Assembly: GCA_902578325.1 (NCBI GenBank)
Contig: CACHCM010000003.1
Location: forward strand, 1-57,287
Length of the DNA stretch: 57,287 bases
From: an uncultured Pelagibacteraceae bacterium
GTDB taxonomy: Bacteria > Pseudomonadota > Alphaproteobacteria > Pelagibacterales > Pelagibacteraceae
Reading direction: 5' to 3'
Shown: piece after piece, positions 1 through 9,687 of the stretch
How the letters are laid out: the number at the start of each line of letters is the position of its first letter
Position numbering within the stretch: position 1 is the stretch's first letter
The notes under the pieces: model-generated
Seen by the model: the letters and a program-made list of their open reading frames with translations, nothing else
The model's database searches: none
Told to the model about the DNA's origin: nothing
Translations under genes and position numbers: made by a program

Positions 1-214
1 CACCAAAAGAAATTTTTCTGACAGTAAAAGACGAGTTTAGATCTCTACTTTTCTTAGCGATACATACTCCCTCAAAATACTGAATTCTTTCCTTTTTACC
101 CTCTGTAATTCTCACACCAACCTTAACAACATCACCAGGATAAAATTCAGGAATTTTTTTCTCTGAAAGTATTTTTTTTACGTTATGCTGATTTATTTCC
201 TCAATTGTTTTCAT
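1..214 (-). CDS. rplS: 50S ribosomal protein L19 (partial, runs off window start)
   Basis: Manual minus-strand translation from ATG at 214: [72 protein letters not shown]19 signature, next to trmD/rpsP. Confidence 0.95.
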   Translation of the reverse strand, partial: MKTIEEINQHNVKKILSEKKIPEFYPGDVVKVGVRITEGKKERIQYFEGVCIAKKSRDLNSSFTVRKISFG

Positions 215-230
215 GTTAATATTTATCAAG

Positions 231-917
231 TTAATTCTTCTTATATTTTTCCCATAAATCTGGTCTTCGGTCGCGTGTTATAGCCTCTGATTGAGATAAA
301 CGCCAGTGTTTAATTTTATTATGATCCCCTGATAATAGTACATCTGGCACAGCTTTTTCCTCCCAAATCTGAGGTTTTGTATATTGAGGATACTCTAGAA
401 GGCCATTTTCAAAGGTTTCATCTAATTTAGAGTTTTCATTTCCCAAAACACCTGGCAGTAATCTTAAAATACTATCTATCAATACATATGCTGCTGACTC
501 CCCACCAGATAAAACATAATCTCCAATACTAACTTCTTCAATGTTTCTTGTTGAAAGTATTCTCTCATCTACACCCTCGAAGTGACCACAAATTATAGAC
601 AGAGATTTTTCATTAGCTAGTTCTTTGGCTAAATTTTGATCAAATTTTTTTCCTTTTGGTGACAAATATAAAATTCTTTCATTCTCATTTCTATTTTCAT
701 CTAAAGACTTTGCAAGAACATCCGCTTTTAACAACATTCCTGAGCCACCTCCATATGGTGTATCATCTACAGTTTTATGTTTGTCATCAGCTGAGTCTCT
801 TATATTTACAACTTTAAGTTTCCACAAATCACTAGATAAAGCTTTTCCATAAAGTCCTCTAGATAAAGGACCAGGAAAAACTTCTGGATAAAGGGTAAAT
901 ACTTGAGCTTGCCACAT
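231..917 (-). CDS. trmD: tRNA (guanine-N1-)-methyltransferase
   Basis: ORF with TrmD motifs ([33 protein letters not shown]). Confidence 0.97.
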   Translation of the reverse strand: MWQAQVFTLYPEVFPGPLSRGLYGKALSSDLWKLKVVNIRDSADDKHKTVDDTPYGGGSGMLLKADVLAKSLDENRNENERILYLSPKGKKFDQNLAKELANEKSLSIICGHFEGVDERILSTRNIEEVSIGDYVLSGGESAAYVLIDSILRLLPGVLGNENSKLDETFENGLLEYPQYTKPQIWEEKAVPDVLLSGDHNKIKHWRLSQSEAITRDRRPDLWEKYKKN

Positions 918-932
918 AAATAATTTTTTAAA

Positions 933-1358
933 TTATTTTTTTTCCTCAGCTGCAGCTGCTTCTTTAGGAGCTTCTTCTTTAGGAGCTGCTTCTTTAGGAG
1001 CTTCTTCTTTAGGAGCTGCTTCTTTAGGAGCTTCTTTATTATCCTTTTCTTTTTTATTTCTCTCTTTTTTTGGCACTGCTTTATTTGGATTATTTCCATT
1101 TGCAGGCATAGGCATTAGTTCGTTCTCACCTAAAATTCTTGCTACTCTAGTTGTTGGTTGAGCTCCTTGACCAAGCCAATATTTAATTCTTTCAGCTTCT
1201 AGGCCCACTCTTTCTTTTTTCTCTTTTGGTAATAGAGGATTAAAGAAACCAACCTTTTCTATAAATCTTCCATCTCTTGCAAAACGACTGTCGGCAACAA
1301 CAACCTTATAAACAGGGCGTTTTTTTGTTCCACCTCTTGATAATCTTAATTTTAACAT
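933..1358 (-). CDS. rpsP: 30S ribosomal protein S16 with repetitive A/P/K/E-rich C-terminal tail
   Basis: [25 protein letters not shown]... core; tail [20 protein letters not shown]. Confidence 0.96.
   Translation of the reverse strand: MLKLRLSRGGTKKRPVYKVVVADSRFARDGRFIEKVGFFNPLLPKEKKERVGLEAERIKYWLGQGAQPTTRVARILGENELMPMPANGNNPNKAVPKKERNKKEKDNKEAPKEAAPKEEAPKEAAPKEEAPKEAAAAEEKK
950..1035. repeat. short in-frame tandem repeat (about 30 bp unit, ttctttaggagctgcttctttaggagcttc-like) encoding the S16 tail
   Basis: Direct reading of repeated ttctttaggagct units. Confidence 0.85.
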
Positions 1359-1371
1359 TTCTTCTCCTTTT

Positions 1372-2730
1372 TTACTTTAATTGGTTAAATAGCTCTGGCG
1401 GTATACCCTTATCAGACATACCTTTCAGATTTCCTTTTGACATCTTTTTCATCATTTCAGACATCATTTTAAATTGCTTAAGCAATTTATTGATAGTGGC
1501 CGGATCTGTGCCAGAGCCATTAGCAATTCTTTTTTTTCTAGAACCGTCTATTATTTTTGGGTTCTCTCTTTCTTTTTTTGTCATTGATAGAATAATAGCT
1601 TCATTTTTTGATATTATACTTTCATCAATACCTGCAGAGTCCATTTGAGATTTAATTTTAGATACTCCTGGCATAAAAGACATAATTCCCTCAATACCAC
1701 CCATTTTTTTCATTTGTCTTAATTGAGACAAATAATCTTCCATAGAGAATTGACCTTTTTTTAAATTTTCCTCTGCTTTTTTAATATTCTCTTCACCTAA
1801 ATCTTGTGCAGCTTTTTCTACAAGAGATACGATATCTCCCATTCCAAGTATTCTGTTTGCAATTCTATCTGGATGGAATACTTCAAGATTATCTATTTTT
1901 TCTCCTATACCTAAAAATTTAATTGGAACATTTGAAACATATTTCATACTTACTGCGGCTCCACCTCTTGCATCACCGTCAGCCCTAGTTAAAATAATTC
2001 CAGATAAATTAACTGTATTTTTAAATTCTTTTGCCACTGAGGCTGCAACTTGACCTGTTAAAGAGTCTGCAACTAAGAAAGTTTCTGTTGGATTAATTAC
2101 AGCTTCAATTTGCTTAATCTCACTCATCATTTGTAAATCGATTTGAGTTCTACCAGCAGTATCAAATAAAATTATTTCAGCTCCATTTAAATTAGCAGCA
2201 CTTATTGCTCTTCTACAAATATCAGTAGGTTGCTGACCTTCTATAATAGGTAAAGTTAAAATATTATTTTGTTCTCCTAAAGATCTAAGTTGTTCTTGTG
2301 CAGCTGGTCTGTAAATATCTAGACTGACCATCATTACTTTTTTCTTTTTATTATTTTCTAAAAATTTTGCTAATTTTGCTGTTGTTGTTGTTTTTCCAGA
2401 ACCTTGTAACCCAACTAACATCATTGGCACAGGCGGTACTGCGTTTAAGTTTATCTCATTATTCGTTGCACCTAATAAATCTACAAGCTCATCATAAACA
2501 ATTTTAACAACCATATCCCCAGGAGAGGTAGACCTTATTATCTCTTGGCCTAATGCTTTTGGCTTAACTTTTTCAATAAAATCTTTTGCAACATCCAAAG
2601 AGACATCTGCTTCAAGTAAGGCTTGCCTAATACCTCTTAAACCTTCATCTACTTGAGCTTCATCAAGCGAAGGTGCCTTTTTCAGAGAAGAAAAAATTTC
2701 TTCAAATTTATTTGTTAAATTTTCAAACAT
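1372..2730 (-). CDS. ffh: Signal recognition particle protein Ffh
   Basis: ORF starting [34 protein letters not shown]-terminal Met-rich M domain. The listed ORF start at 2808 is an upstream extension into the structured leader. Confidence 0.96.
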   Translation of the reverse strand: MFENLTNKFEEIFSSLKKAPSLDEAQVDEGLRGIRQALLEADVSLDVAKDFIEKVKPKALGQEIIRSTSPGDMVVKIVYDELVDLLGATNNEINLNAVPPVPMMLVGLQGSGKTTTTAKLAKFLENNKKKKVMMVSLDIYRPAAQEQLRSLGEQNNILTLPIIEGQQPTDICRRAISAANLNGAEIILFDTAGRTQIDLQMMSEIKQIEAVINPTETFLVADSLTGQVAASVAKEFKNTVNLSGIILTRADGDARGGAAVSMKYVSNVPIKFLGIGEKIDNLEVFHPDRIANRILGMGDIVSLVEKAAQDLGEENIKKAEENLKKGQFSMEDYLSQLRQMKKMGGIEGIMSFMPGVSKIKSQMDSAGIDESIISKNEAIILSMTKKERENPKIIDGSRKKRIANGSGTDPATINKLLKQFKMMSEMMKKMSKGNLKGMSDKGIPPELFNQLK

Positions 2731-2734
2731 ATTT

Positions 2735-2860
2735 ATTACGCATAGCAGTAACGCACTAGTGGGCGAACCCTCGCTGACTAGTGTCGATCTCTTTGTTTCC
2801 AAAGACACCGCAAAGTTAATGTTTTTGCGGAAACGGCAACAACCTATAATAGAGGTTCAA
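2735..2860 (-). ncRNA. Candidate structured RNA / 5' leader upstream of ffh (multi-hairpin)
   Basis: Consecutive inverted repeats: 2841-2845/2853-2857 (AACCT/AGGTT), 2808-2814/2824-2830 (CCGCAAA/TTTGCGG), 2791-2795/2800-2804 (CTTTG GAAA CAAAG on minus strand), 2781-2785/2804-2808 (GTGTC/GACAC), 2754-2760/2777-2783 (CACTAGT/ACTAGTG) with inner 2763-2766/2771-2774 (GCGA/TCGC). Confidence 0.6.
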
Positions 2861-2890
2861 AAAGTCAATAAATAAGTTAAATATCTATAT

Positions 2891-3715
2891 ATGGATATTA
2901 AAGCATTTAAAATGGACGGTTTAGGTAATGATTTTGTCATCATAGATAATAGACAAACAATTACAAATTTGACGAAAGAGCAAATAGTAAAGATTTGTGA
3001 CAGAAAATTTATTGGTTGTGACCAACTAATATTGATTAAAAAAAATGATACTTCAGATGCTTCGCTAGAATTTTATAATTCAGACGGAGGAATGTCTGGT
3101 GCGTGTGGAAATGGTACACGATGTATTGCTGATTTATTAGGCAAGGAAAACAACAAAAAAGAAATAGTCCTAACAACTTTATCTGGCAAATTAAAATCTA
3201 ATATTGTTGGAGAAAAAATAGTTTCTACAGAAATAGGTGTTGCAAAAACAAAATGGGATGAGATTCCGTTGTCTAAAGAATTAAATACTAATAATTTAGG
3301 AATTAAAATAATTGACAAAAATAATAACGAATTTTCTGGTGGAACTGCTGTAAATGTTGGAAACCCACATGTAGTTTTTTTTGTTAATAATAACGAAAAT
3401 TTTGAAATTAAAAAAATTGGACCAGAAATTGAAAACCATTCTTTATTCCCAGAAAAATGTAATGTTACTTTAGCAACTGTTGTTAACAAAGAATTGATTA
3501 AAGTTAGAGTGTGGGAAAGAGGAGCTGGACTTACTAAAGCATGTGGTACAGCAGCTTGTGCAACAGCTTTTGCTGCAAAACAAAATGGACTGGTAAATGA
3601 TAAAGTGGATATTGAATTTTCTACAGGTAGATTGACAATTTCAATTGATGAAAACAATAGTATTCATATGAAAGGACCAGTTTCAGATATTGAGGAGATA
3701 AATTTTAAAATTTAA
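2891..3715 (+). CDS. dapF: Diaminopimelate epimerase
   Basis: MDIKAFKMDGLGNDFVIID, SGACGNGTRC, TKACGTAACAT active-site Cys motifs. Confidence 0.97.
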   Translation: MDIKAFKMDGLGNDFVIIDNRQTITNLTKEQIVKICDRKFIGCDQLILIKKNDTSDASLEFYNSDGGMSGACGNGTRCIADLLGKENNKKEIVLTTLSGKLKSNIVGEKIVSTEIGVAKTKWDEIPLSKELNTNNLGIKIIDKNNNEFSGGTAVNVGNPHVVFFVNNNENFEIKKIGPEIENHSLFPEKCNVTLATVVNKELIKVRVWERGAGLTKACGTAACATAFAAKQNGLVNDKVDIEFSTGRLTISIDENNSIHMKGPVSDIEEINFKI

Positions 3716-4632
3716 TGGGAATTTTTGAAAAATTTAAATCAGGTTTTAAAAAAAGTGCCTCAGCTTTTACAACGGGTTTAAGAGATATAGTTGTAAAAAA
3801 AGAGATTGATGACAAAACATTAGACAAAATTGAAGATTACTTAATTCAATCCGATGTTGGTATTGTTTCGGCTTCAGAAATAAGAGAAATAATTTCTCAA
3901 ACAAAAATTGATCCCAATAAAGATTTAACTGACGAAATAAATAATATTTTAAAAAATTATATTATTTCAATTATGAGACCTTTAGAAAATATTGAATTCT
4001 TCAAAAAAAAAGAAAAATTAAATGCAACATTAATTTCAGGTGTTAATGGTGTTGGAAAGACAACTACTATTGGAAAAATAAGCAAAATATTAAAGGGTAA
4101 TGGAAATAAAGTAATGTTAGCTGCATCAGATACTTTTAGAGCAGCAGCTATAGAGCAACTAGAAAATTGGGCAAACAAAGTTGATGTTCAAATTACAAAA
4201 TCATCCCAAGGTTCAGATCCTGCATCAGTTGCTTACAAAGCTATTGATGAAGCATTAAACAATAATTTTAACCAAGTTTTAATTGATACAGCTGGAAGAT
4301 TACAAAATAAAAAAAATTTGATGGAAGAATATAAAAAAATTGCAAACGTTACTAAAAAAATTGATCCTGATGCTCCACATGATGTTATTTTAGTTTTAGA
4401 TGCAACTTCGGGTCAAAATGTTATTAATCAAGTCGAAGAATTTAATAAAATTATTCCAATAACTGGTCTTATTATGACAAAATTAGACGGCACAGCAAAA
4501 GGAGGTATTCTTTTAGCTGTTGCTAAAAAATATAAACTGCCAATTATTGCTCTTGGATTAGGAGAAAAAGAGGATGATTTACAAATTTTTGAAGCTGAAA
4601 AATTTGCAGAGGCTTTCACTCAAATTAGTTAA
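3715..4632 (+). CDS. ftsY: Signal recognition particle receptor FtsY
   Basis: SGVNGVGKTTTIGKI, ASDTFRAAAIEQL, DTAGRLQNKKNLM, TKLDGTAKGG; compact form without a long acidic A domain. Confidence 0.96.
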   Translation: MGIFEKFKSGFKKSASAFTTGLRDIVVKKEIDDKTLDKIEDYLIQSDVGIVSASEIREIISQTKIDPNKDLTDEINNILKNYIISIMRPLENIEFFKKKEKLNATLISGVNGVGKTTTIGKISKILKGNGNKVMLAASDTFRAAAIEQLENWANKVDVQITKSSQGSDPASVAYKAIDEALNNNFNQVLIDTAGRLQNKKNLMEEYKKIANVTKKIDPDAPHDVILVLDATSGQNVINQVEEFNKIIPITGLIMTKLDGTAKGGILLAVAKKYKLPIIALGLGEKEDDLQIFEAEKFAEAFTQIS

Positions 4633-5188
4633 TTAATGTACTAGATATTAAAGGCTTATAAAAACTACATTTATAATTTTCTTTAAATTTATAATGTCCA
4701 CAATTTTTGGCAATTGAAGATATAATAAAATCAAATTTTCCATTTACAGGATAAAGCTCTAATTTTTTTTCAATAATATCAAATTTGAAATTAGCCTTTA
4801 AACTTTTTACAGTACTAATCATTACTAAAGTTTTATTATCTTTCAAAAGATAATACGCAAAGTCATCTGGAAAAACCGGAAAATCATATTCCTGCAAATA
4901 ATATTTTGCTGTTTTTGGAAACCATTCATATGAAATTAATGGCAAAGATTCTTTTGTTTTGTAATTGTAAATATAAAGATCCTTTGGAAAATCATTTATA
5001 TAATTTGAATTTTCTCCTCGAGCTAAGACAGCTTTTTCACGGGTTTTGAAATATAATGCGAAGTTTTCATCGTGTGAATTCATTTGATCAATATGAAAAA
5101 GGCTGTCTACAGATGCTAAATTTTCTTTGGCATTTGATAAATTATTTAAAGAAAAAAGAACAATAAAAAATAAGAAAAAAATTTTCAT
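4625..5188 (-). CDS. Hypothetical secreted protein
   Basis: ORF with N-terminal hydrophobic signal-like segment; no family recognised. Confidence 0.7.
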   Translation of the reverse strand: MKIFFLFFIVLFSLNNLSNAKENLASVDSLFHIDQMNSHDENFALYFKTREKAVLARGENSNYINDFPKDLYIYNYKTKESLPLISYEWFPKTAKYYLQEYDFPVFPDDFAYYLLKDNKTLVMISTVKSLKANFKFDIIEKKLELYPVNGKFDFIISSIAKNCGHYKFKENYKCSFYKPLISSTLIN

Positions 5189-5236
5189 ATATTAACTTAA
5201 AAAAAAAATTTGAATTATATTTGTTTAGATTGTGGC

Positions 5237-6037
5237 TTAATTTAAACTATCAACAAACGATTTTAGGGCTAATACAAGTTTATCATCATATTCCATCATA
5301 TGGTCGTCATATTTTGTAAAATATGAATATTTGGGTTCACTTGCTAAATTAAAAATTTTTTTACCCATCCAAAATGGAACTATTTGATCGGCCTCACCAT
5401 GCATTACTAATACTGGGATATTGATATTTTTAATTTTTTCATTATTTTCATACTTATCTTTTAAAATTAAACCTACTGGGATATATGGATAAAAATTTTT
5501 CGCAGCTTCTATCATTGATGTAAAAGGTGTTTCTAAAATTAATCCTGCAAAATTTTTATTCTGAGTAATTTCAGTAGCAATTCCAGTTCCTAATGACTCT
5601 CCATAAATAATTATATCTTCTTCTTTCAGACCTTTTTCTTTTAGCCAGTTTATTGCGCTAGTACCATCTATATAAAGACCCTCCTCACTTGGTTTTCCTT
5701 TATTTCCACTAAACCCTCTCCATGCAATAATTAAAAAATTAACATCCATGTCTTTAAAATGATTTAATTTATGGACTCTGTTTTCAAGTGTCCCAGCATT
5801 TCCGTGAAAATAAACTATTGTTTTATAACTTTTTAAATTTTTATTATGAAACCAGCCTAAAAGATTAATATTATCTGATGTTTGGATACTTACTTTTTCA
5901 ATTTTAACCTCTAAATTATCTCCAGAATAATTATTCTCATTTGGATGGTACATCAAATTTCTTTGATAAAAAAAAAGAAAAATACAAATCAAAGTATAAA
6001 TTGTAAATATAAAAAAAAATATATTTATTAATATCAT
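5237..6037 (-). CDS. Alpha/beta hydrolase (Bem46/ABHD-like, membrane anchored)
   Basis: YFHGNAGT, IYGESLGTGIA nucleophile elbow, VMHGEADQIVP, N-terminal TM. Confidence 0.85.
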   Translation of the reverse strand: MILINIFFFIFTIYTLICIFLFFYQRNLMYHPNENNYSGDNLEVKIEKVSIQTSDNINLLGWFHNKNLKSYKTIVYFHGNAGTLENRVHKLNHFKDMDVNFLIIAWRGFSGNKGKPSEEGLYIDGTSAINWLKEKGLKEEDIIIYGESLGTGIATEITQNKNFAGLILETPFTSMIEAAKNFYPYIPVGLILKDKYENNEKIKNINIPVLVMHGEADQIVPFWMGKKIFNLASEPKYSYFTKYDDHMMEYDDKLVLALKSFVDSLN

Positions 6038-6043
6038 TTTTTA

Positions 6044-7255
6044 TTAATCATTATTTTTATTTAAATAAATGAAAAAAATATAACTTAATATACAAAGAAT
6101 TAAAAAAATCGAAAAAGAAATTCTATAACTACTTAATATATCAAATCCTTTTGAATTAAATAAGTCTATAAATAATCCAATTCCCCATTGCATAAAAAAT
6201 GTTCCTGAATGAATAAATACATTGTAAGAGGTGAGTGATTTGCCTGCAAGACTTTGTGAAAAATTTAAAGCTATTGCTGGTTGTGTAAGGGAAATCACTA
6301 TTGAAGTCATAATATATATTGCAAATAATAATGCTCCAGCTTTAGTCCCAAGGAATATTATCAGAAAAAAAACAAAGTAGCTTATGGGCAGTCCAAATTT
6401 AATTAATTTGATACTGCTAATGCCATAATCAGAAAGTTTGGGCAAAATATAGCCCCATAAAAAGTATGATGCCAACATTGTTATATTGATCCAAAATAAC
6501 CCTGTAGCACTTTGAAATGGTGAATATCCAGTTATATTTAACATCCAAGGTCCAGCCCAAAGCGTTTGAATTGCTTGGATACCACCATAATTAATAAATG
6601 CTAATGGCACTAAACTTATAAAAAACTTATTCTTCCAGATTTGAGCTAGGCCTTTTTTTTCGGCATCAATTGTAAAATTTTCTTTCTGCTCCCAATTAGG
6701 TGTAAATAAAAATATTAAAATAATACTTATTAGGATCAGTATAGCTATTAATATAAAAATCCATCTCCAACCTATGTAAGGTAATAAAATTTGAACAGGT
6801 AAAGTCGAAGAGACAAAGCCTATATTTGCTACCATTAACATCCAAGAATTTGCTCTCTGTTGATACTTTTCAGCAAACCAAACTCTGTAACCAGTCAGTG
6901 GTCCCATCATACAAGCACTCACACCAATACCGATAAAAATTCTAGAAACAAGTAATCCAGAGAAGCTTTTTGCTAATGCAAATGAAATCGTTCCCACTAA
7001 TGCTATAATTAAAAAATATCCAACAACTTTTTTTGGCCCAAATTTATCCAAGAGTAGTCCTATTGGAACTTGCATTATTGAAAAACCTATAAAATAACCT
7101 CCTGCTAATAGCCCTAAATTTCCAGCTGTTAAATTGAATTCATATGTGAGGACAGGTGTTAATGTTGCTGTGATGGATCTTACCAAATTAGATAATAAAA
7201 AACCAAAAGCAAAAATACAGAATATGATAATGCTTTTATTTACTTTAGTAATCAT
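6044..7255 (-). CDS. MFS transporter
   Basis: Twelve-TM-like hydrophobic pattern, MQVPIGLLLDKFGPKKV motif. Confidence 0.88.
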   Translation of the reverse strand: MITKVNKSIIIFCIFAFGFLLSNLVRSITATLTPVLTYEFNLTAGNLGLLAGGYFIGFSIMQVPIGLLLDKFGPKKVVGYFLIIALVGTISFALAKSFSGLLVSRIFIGIGVSACMMGPLTGYRVWFAEKYQQRANSWMLMVANIGFVSSTLPVQILLPYIGWRWIFILIAILILISIILIFLFTPNWEQKENFTIDAEKKGLAQIWKNKFFISLVPLAFINYGGIQAIQTLWAGPWMLNITGYSPFQSATGLFWINITMLASYFLWGYILPKLSDYGISSIKLIKFGLPISYFVFFLIIFLGTKAGALLFAIYIMTSIVISLTQPAIALNFSQSLAGKSLTSYNVFIHSGTFFMQWGIGLFIDLFNSKGFDILSSYRISFSIFLILCILSYIFFIYLNKNND

Positions 7256-7283
7256 TTATAAATTTTGAGAATTAATCTGTACT

Positions 7284-8867
7284 ATGAATAATCAGTCAAC
7301 AAAAGATAAAGATGCACGCTCTTCAAATGCAATGGCTGCAACTTCACATCCTTTAGCTACAGAGGAAGCATTAAAAATACTCAAAATTGGTGGAAATGCA
7401 GTTGATGCTTCGATTGCTGCCTCGATTGTTTTATCTGTAGTAGAGCCTAATGCAACGAGTATTGGTGGCGACTGTTTTGCAATAGTTAAAATGGATAATA
7501 AGGATGCAGTGTCTTTTAATGGATCAGGTTTAGCACCTGAAAAATTAAATTATGATTTTTTTAAGGATAAGAGTATCGATAAAATTGGATTAACTAGTCC
7601 ACATTCAGTCACAATTCCTGGTGCACTTAACGCTTGGGAAAGAATTCATAAAGAATTTGGTAGGCTAGATTTTGAACAATTATTTTTAGGTGCAATCGAT
7701 ATTGCAAGGAATGGTCATAGAGTTACCAAAGTCGTATCAAATGCCTGGAAAAATAGTTTAAATAAAATCAATGGTAATAAAAATTCAAAAAAAACCTTTT
7801 TGAAAGATGGTCGAACTTATCAAGAAAATGAATTAATGAAAAATATTGCTTTAGGAGAAACACTTGAAGCAATTAGCAAAAAAGGAAGTAAAGAATTTTA
7901 TGAAGGAGAAATTGCAAAAGATATAATTGAAACTTTAAATGAACTAGGTGGTGTACATACTTTTGAGGATTTTTCAAAACAGAGTACAATAAGATCAGAT
8001 ACAATCAAATCCAATTATAAGGGTAATTTTATTCATCAATGCCCTCCAAACGGACCTGGCGTTACAGTATTAATTATGATGAGATTATTAGAAAAACTAA
8101 ATATTCAAAATTATAAATTAAATAGTATAGAAAGATTTCATCTTGAAGCAGAAGTTACAAAACAAGCTTATAAAGTAAAAGAAACAATTTTAGGCGATCC
8201 AAATTTTGTTAACTTTAATTTAGAAGAAATTTTAAGTGATAAAAATATTGAAGAAATTTTTAATGAAATTAATTTAAATTCATGCAGTGATGTTGGTGAC
8301 TTAAATATTCCAGCTCATCCAGAAACAATATATCTAACAGTAGTAGATAAGGATTTAAATAGTGTATCAATAATCAATTCTGTTTGTTATGTATTTGGAT
8401 CAGGTATTACTACAAATAAAAGCGGAATACTTTTACATAACAGAGGTACAAATTTCAGAATAGAAAATGGACATCCAAACTGTATAGCAGGCTTAAAAAG
8501 ACCGTTACATACTATTATTCCTGGTATGCTTATTGATAAAAACAACAAAGCAACTTTAAGTTATGGCGTTATGGGAGGCCAATATCAACCAGTAGGACAA
8601 GTTCATGTTTTAAATAATATGATTGATTTTGGAATGGGACCACAAGAAGCTTTGAGTTTTCCAAGAGCTTTTCATTTTAATAATATTTACAAACTAGAAA
8701 AAACCGTTGATAAAAAGATTTTCTATGGTCTCAAAAAAATAGGTCATAATGTAGAATATTTTGATGGTACACATGGTGGGGGCCAAGCAATAAAAATAAA
8801 TAGAAGTGAAGGTGATCTCTTGGGTGGATCAGATCCTAGAAAAGATGGGTATGCTAAAGGATATTAA
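7284..8867 (+). CDS. Gamma-glutamyltransferase-family (Ntn-hydrolase) protein
   Basis: AATSHPLATEEALKILKIGGNAVDASIAA, ETIYLTVVDKDLNSVS, PLHTIIPGM, GGSDPRKDGYAKGY; no evident signal peptide. Confidence 0.85.
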   Translation: MNNQSTKDKDARSSNAMAATSHPLATEEALKILKIGGNAVDASIAASIVLSVVEPNATSIGGDCFAIVKMDNKDAVSFNGSGLAPEKLNYDFFKDKSIDKIGLTSPHSVTIPGALNAWERIHKEFGRLDFEQLFLGAIDIARNGHRVTKVVSNAWKNSLNKINGNKNSKKTFLKDGRTYQENELMKNIALGETLEAISKKGSKEFYEGEIAKDIIETLNELGGVHTFEDFSKQSTIRSDTIKSNYKGNFIHQCPPNGPGVTVLIMMRLLEKLNIQNYKLNSIERFHLEAEVTKQAYKVKETILGDPNFVNFNLEEILSDKNIEEIFNEINLNSCSDVGDLNIPAHPETIYLTVVDKDLNSVSIINSVCYVFGSGITTNKSGILLHNRGTNFRIENGHPNCIAGLKRPLHTIIPGMLIDKNNKATLSYGVMGGQYQPVGQVHVLNNMIDFGMGPQEALSFPRAFHFNNIYKLEKTVDKKIFYGLKKIGHNVEYFDGTHGGGQAIKINRSEGDLLGGSDPRKDGYAKGY

Positions 8868-8907
8868 TTCACATCGAAGAATGATTGAAAAAACAAATTC
8901 CAAAGAA

Positions 8908-9687
8908 TTAAAAGTTTAAAGATATATCTCGGTGAACTGAGTTACATCTTGCAACAAATTTAGCTTGTTCTTTAGTTAACCTGCTTTGAAGTCTTAGTCC
9001 AATATTGTGTTTAATTACATCATTGTATTTAATTAATTCAGGTAATAAATTTTTGTTAGCATCATCTCTCCATGAAACTTCTAAGTTGAAAAGATCAAAA
9101 GTTTCTGAACTGGTTTCAATTAACTTCTGCTCATCAATCTCATCATTATCGATGACAGAAATTAGATCATCAAGTTTATTTGCAAATTCTTCTGTTCCAG
9201 AGATTTCTCCGAGATTTTCAAAAAGACTATCAATTATTGAAATGGATTTTTCAAAATTTTTATTATCAATAGTATTTCTTAATTCTTTTATTTTTGGCAA
9301 AAGTTCTTTTAATTTTTCATTATCATTTATAAACATTACTATTTGATCTAAAGTTTCATAAGCTTCATCAACGTTTTTTTTCTATATCTCTTGGTTCTTG
9401 TGTTTTTTGCTTTATGTAATATTTCAAACTCTCCATTTTTAGTTTTCCAGCTTTCAGGAACTTTATTTTCAAGTTCTTTAATTTCTAGCTCGTAATTCTC
9501 AATCTTTAATTCTAATTTATTTTTAGCTGATAAATTATCTTCGTCTAAGTTTCTAATTTCAGCTTTTAACTTTTTTATTTTTTGGTCAATTTTTCTAACT
9601 TTTTTCTGAATTTTTCTTACATTGAAATGAAGATCTTTATAATCTTTTGTAAATAAATCATATTCTTGCTCAGTTTTTTGTAATTTT
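8908..9687 (-). pseudogene. Frame-disrupted C-terminal coiled-coil extension of the upstream TRAP large permease (or separate gene with broken start)
   Basis: Between 9370 and 9690 the minus strand encodes ...LQKTEQEYDLFTKDYKDLHFNVRKIQKKVRKIDQKIKKLKAEIRNLDEDNLSAKNKLELKIENYELEIKELENKVPESWKTKNGEFEILHKAKNTRTKRYRKK, then after a one-base shift at A8 (9374-9381) ...VDEAYETLDQIVMFINDNEKLKEL... (listed ORF 8908-9336). Confidence 0.65.

Noticed and set aside
806-1099. ORF of 97 aa rich in [10 protein letters not shown] repeats
   Set aside because: Out-of-frame reading of the rpsP 3' repeat and trmD start; low complexity artefact
1277-1648. Plus-strand ORF 123 aa antisense to rpsP/ffh
   Set aside because: Antisense to two clearly conserved genes; hydrophobic composition expected from AT-rich antisense
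2731-2808. N-terminal extension of Ffh as given by the ORF track (MSLETKRSTLVSEGSPTSALLLCVIN-)
   Set aside because: The internal [13 protein letters not shown] start matches known Ffh N-termini and the extension coincides with strong RNA secondary structure
2731-2890. SRP 4.5S RNA or tmRNA in the ffh upstream gap
   Set aside because: No GGAAGGAAGCAGCC-like SRP core and no tRNA-like or tag-ORF signature; the structured-leader interpretation is kept instead
3073-3657. 194-aa minus-strand ORF inside dapF
   Set aside because: Entirely antisense to dapF, no recognisable domain
4625-4632. 8-bp convergent overlap of ftsY and the downstream hypothetical gene as a regulatory feature
   Set aside because: Short tail-to-tail overlaps are routine in streamlined genomes
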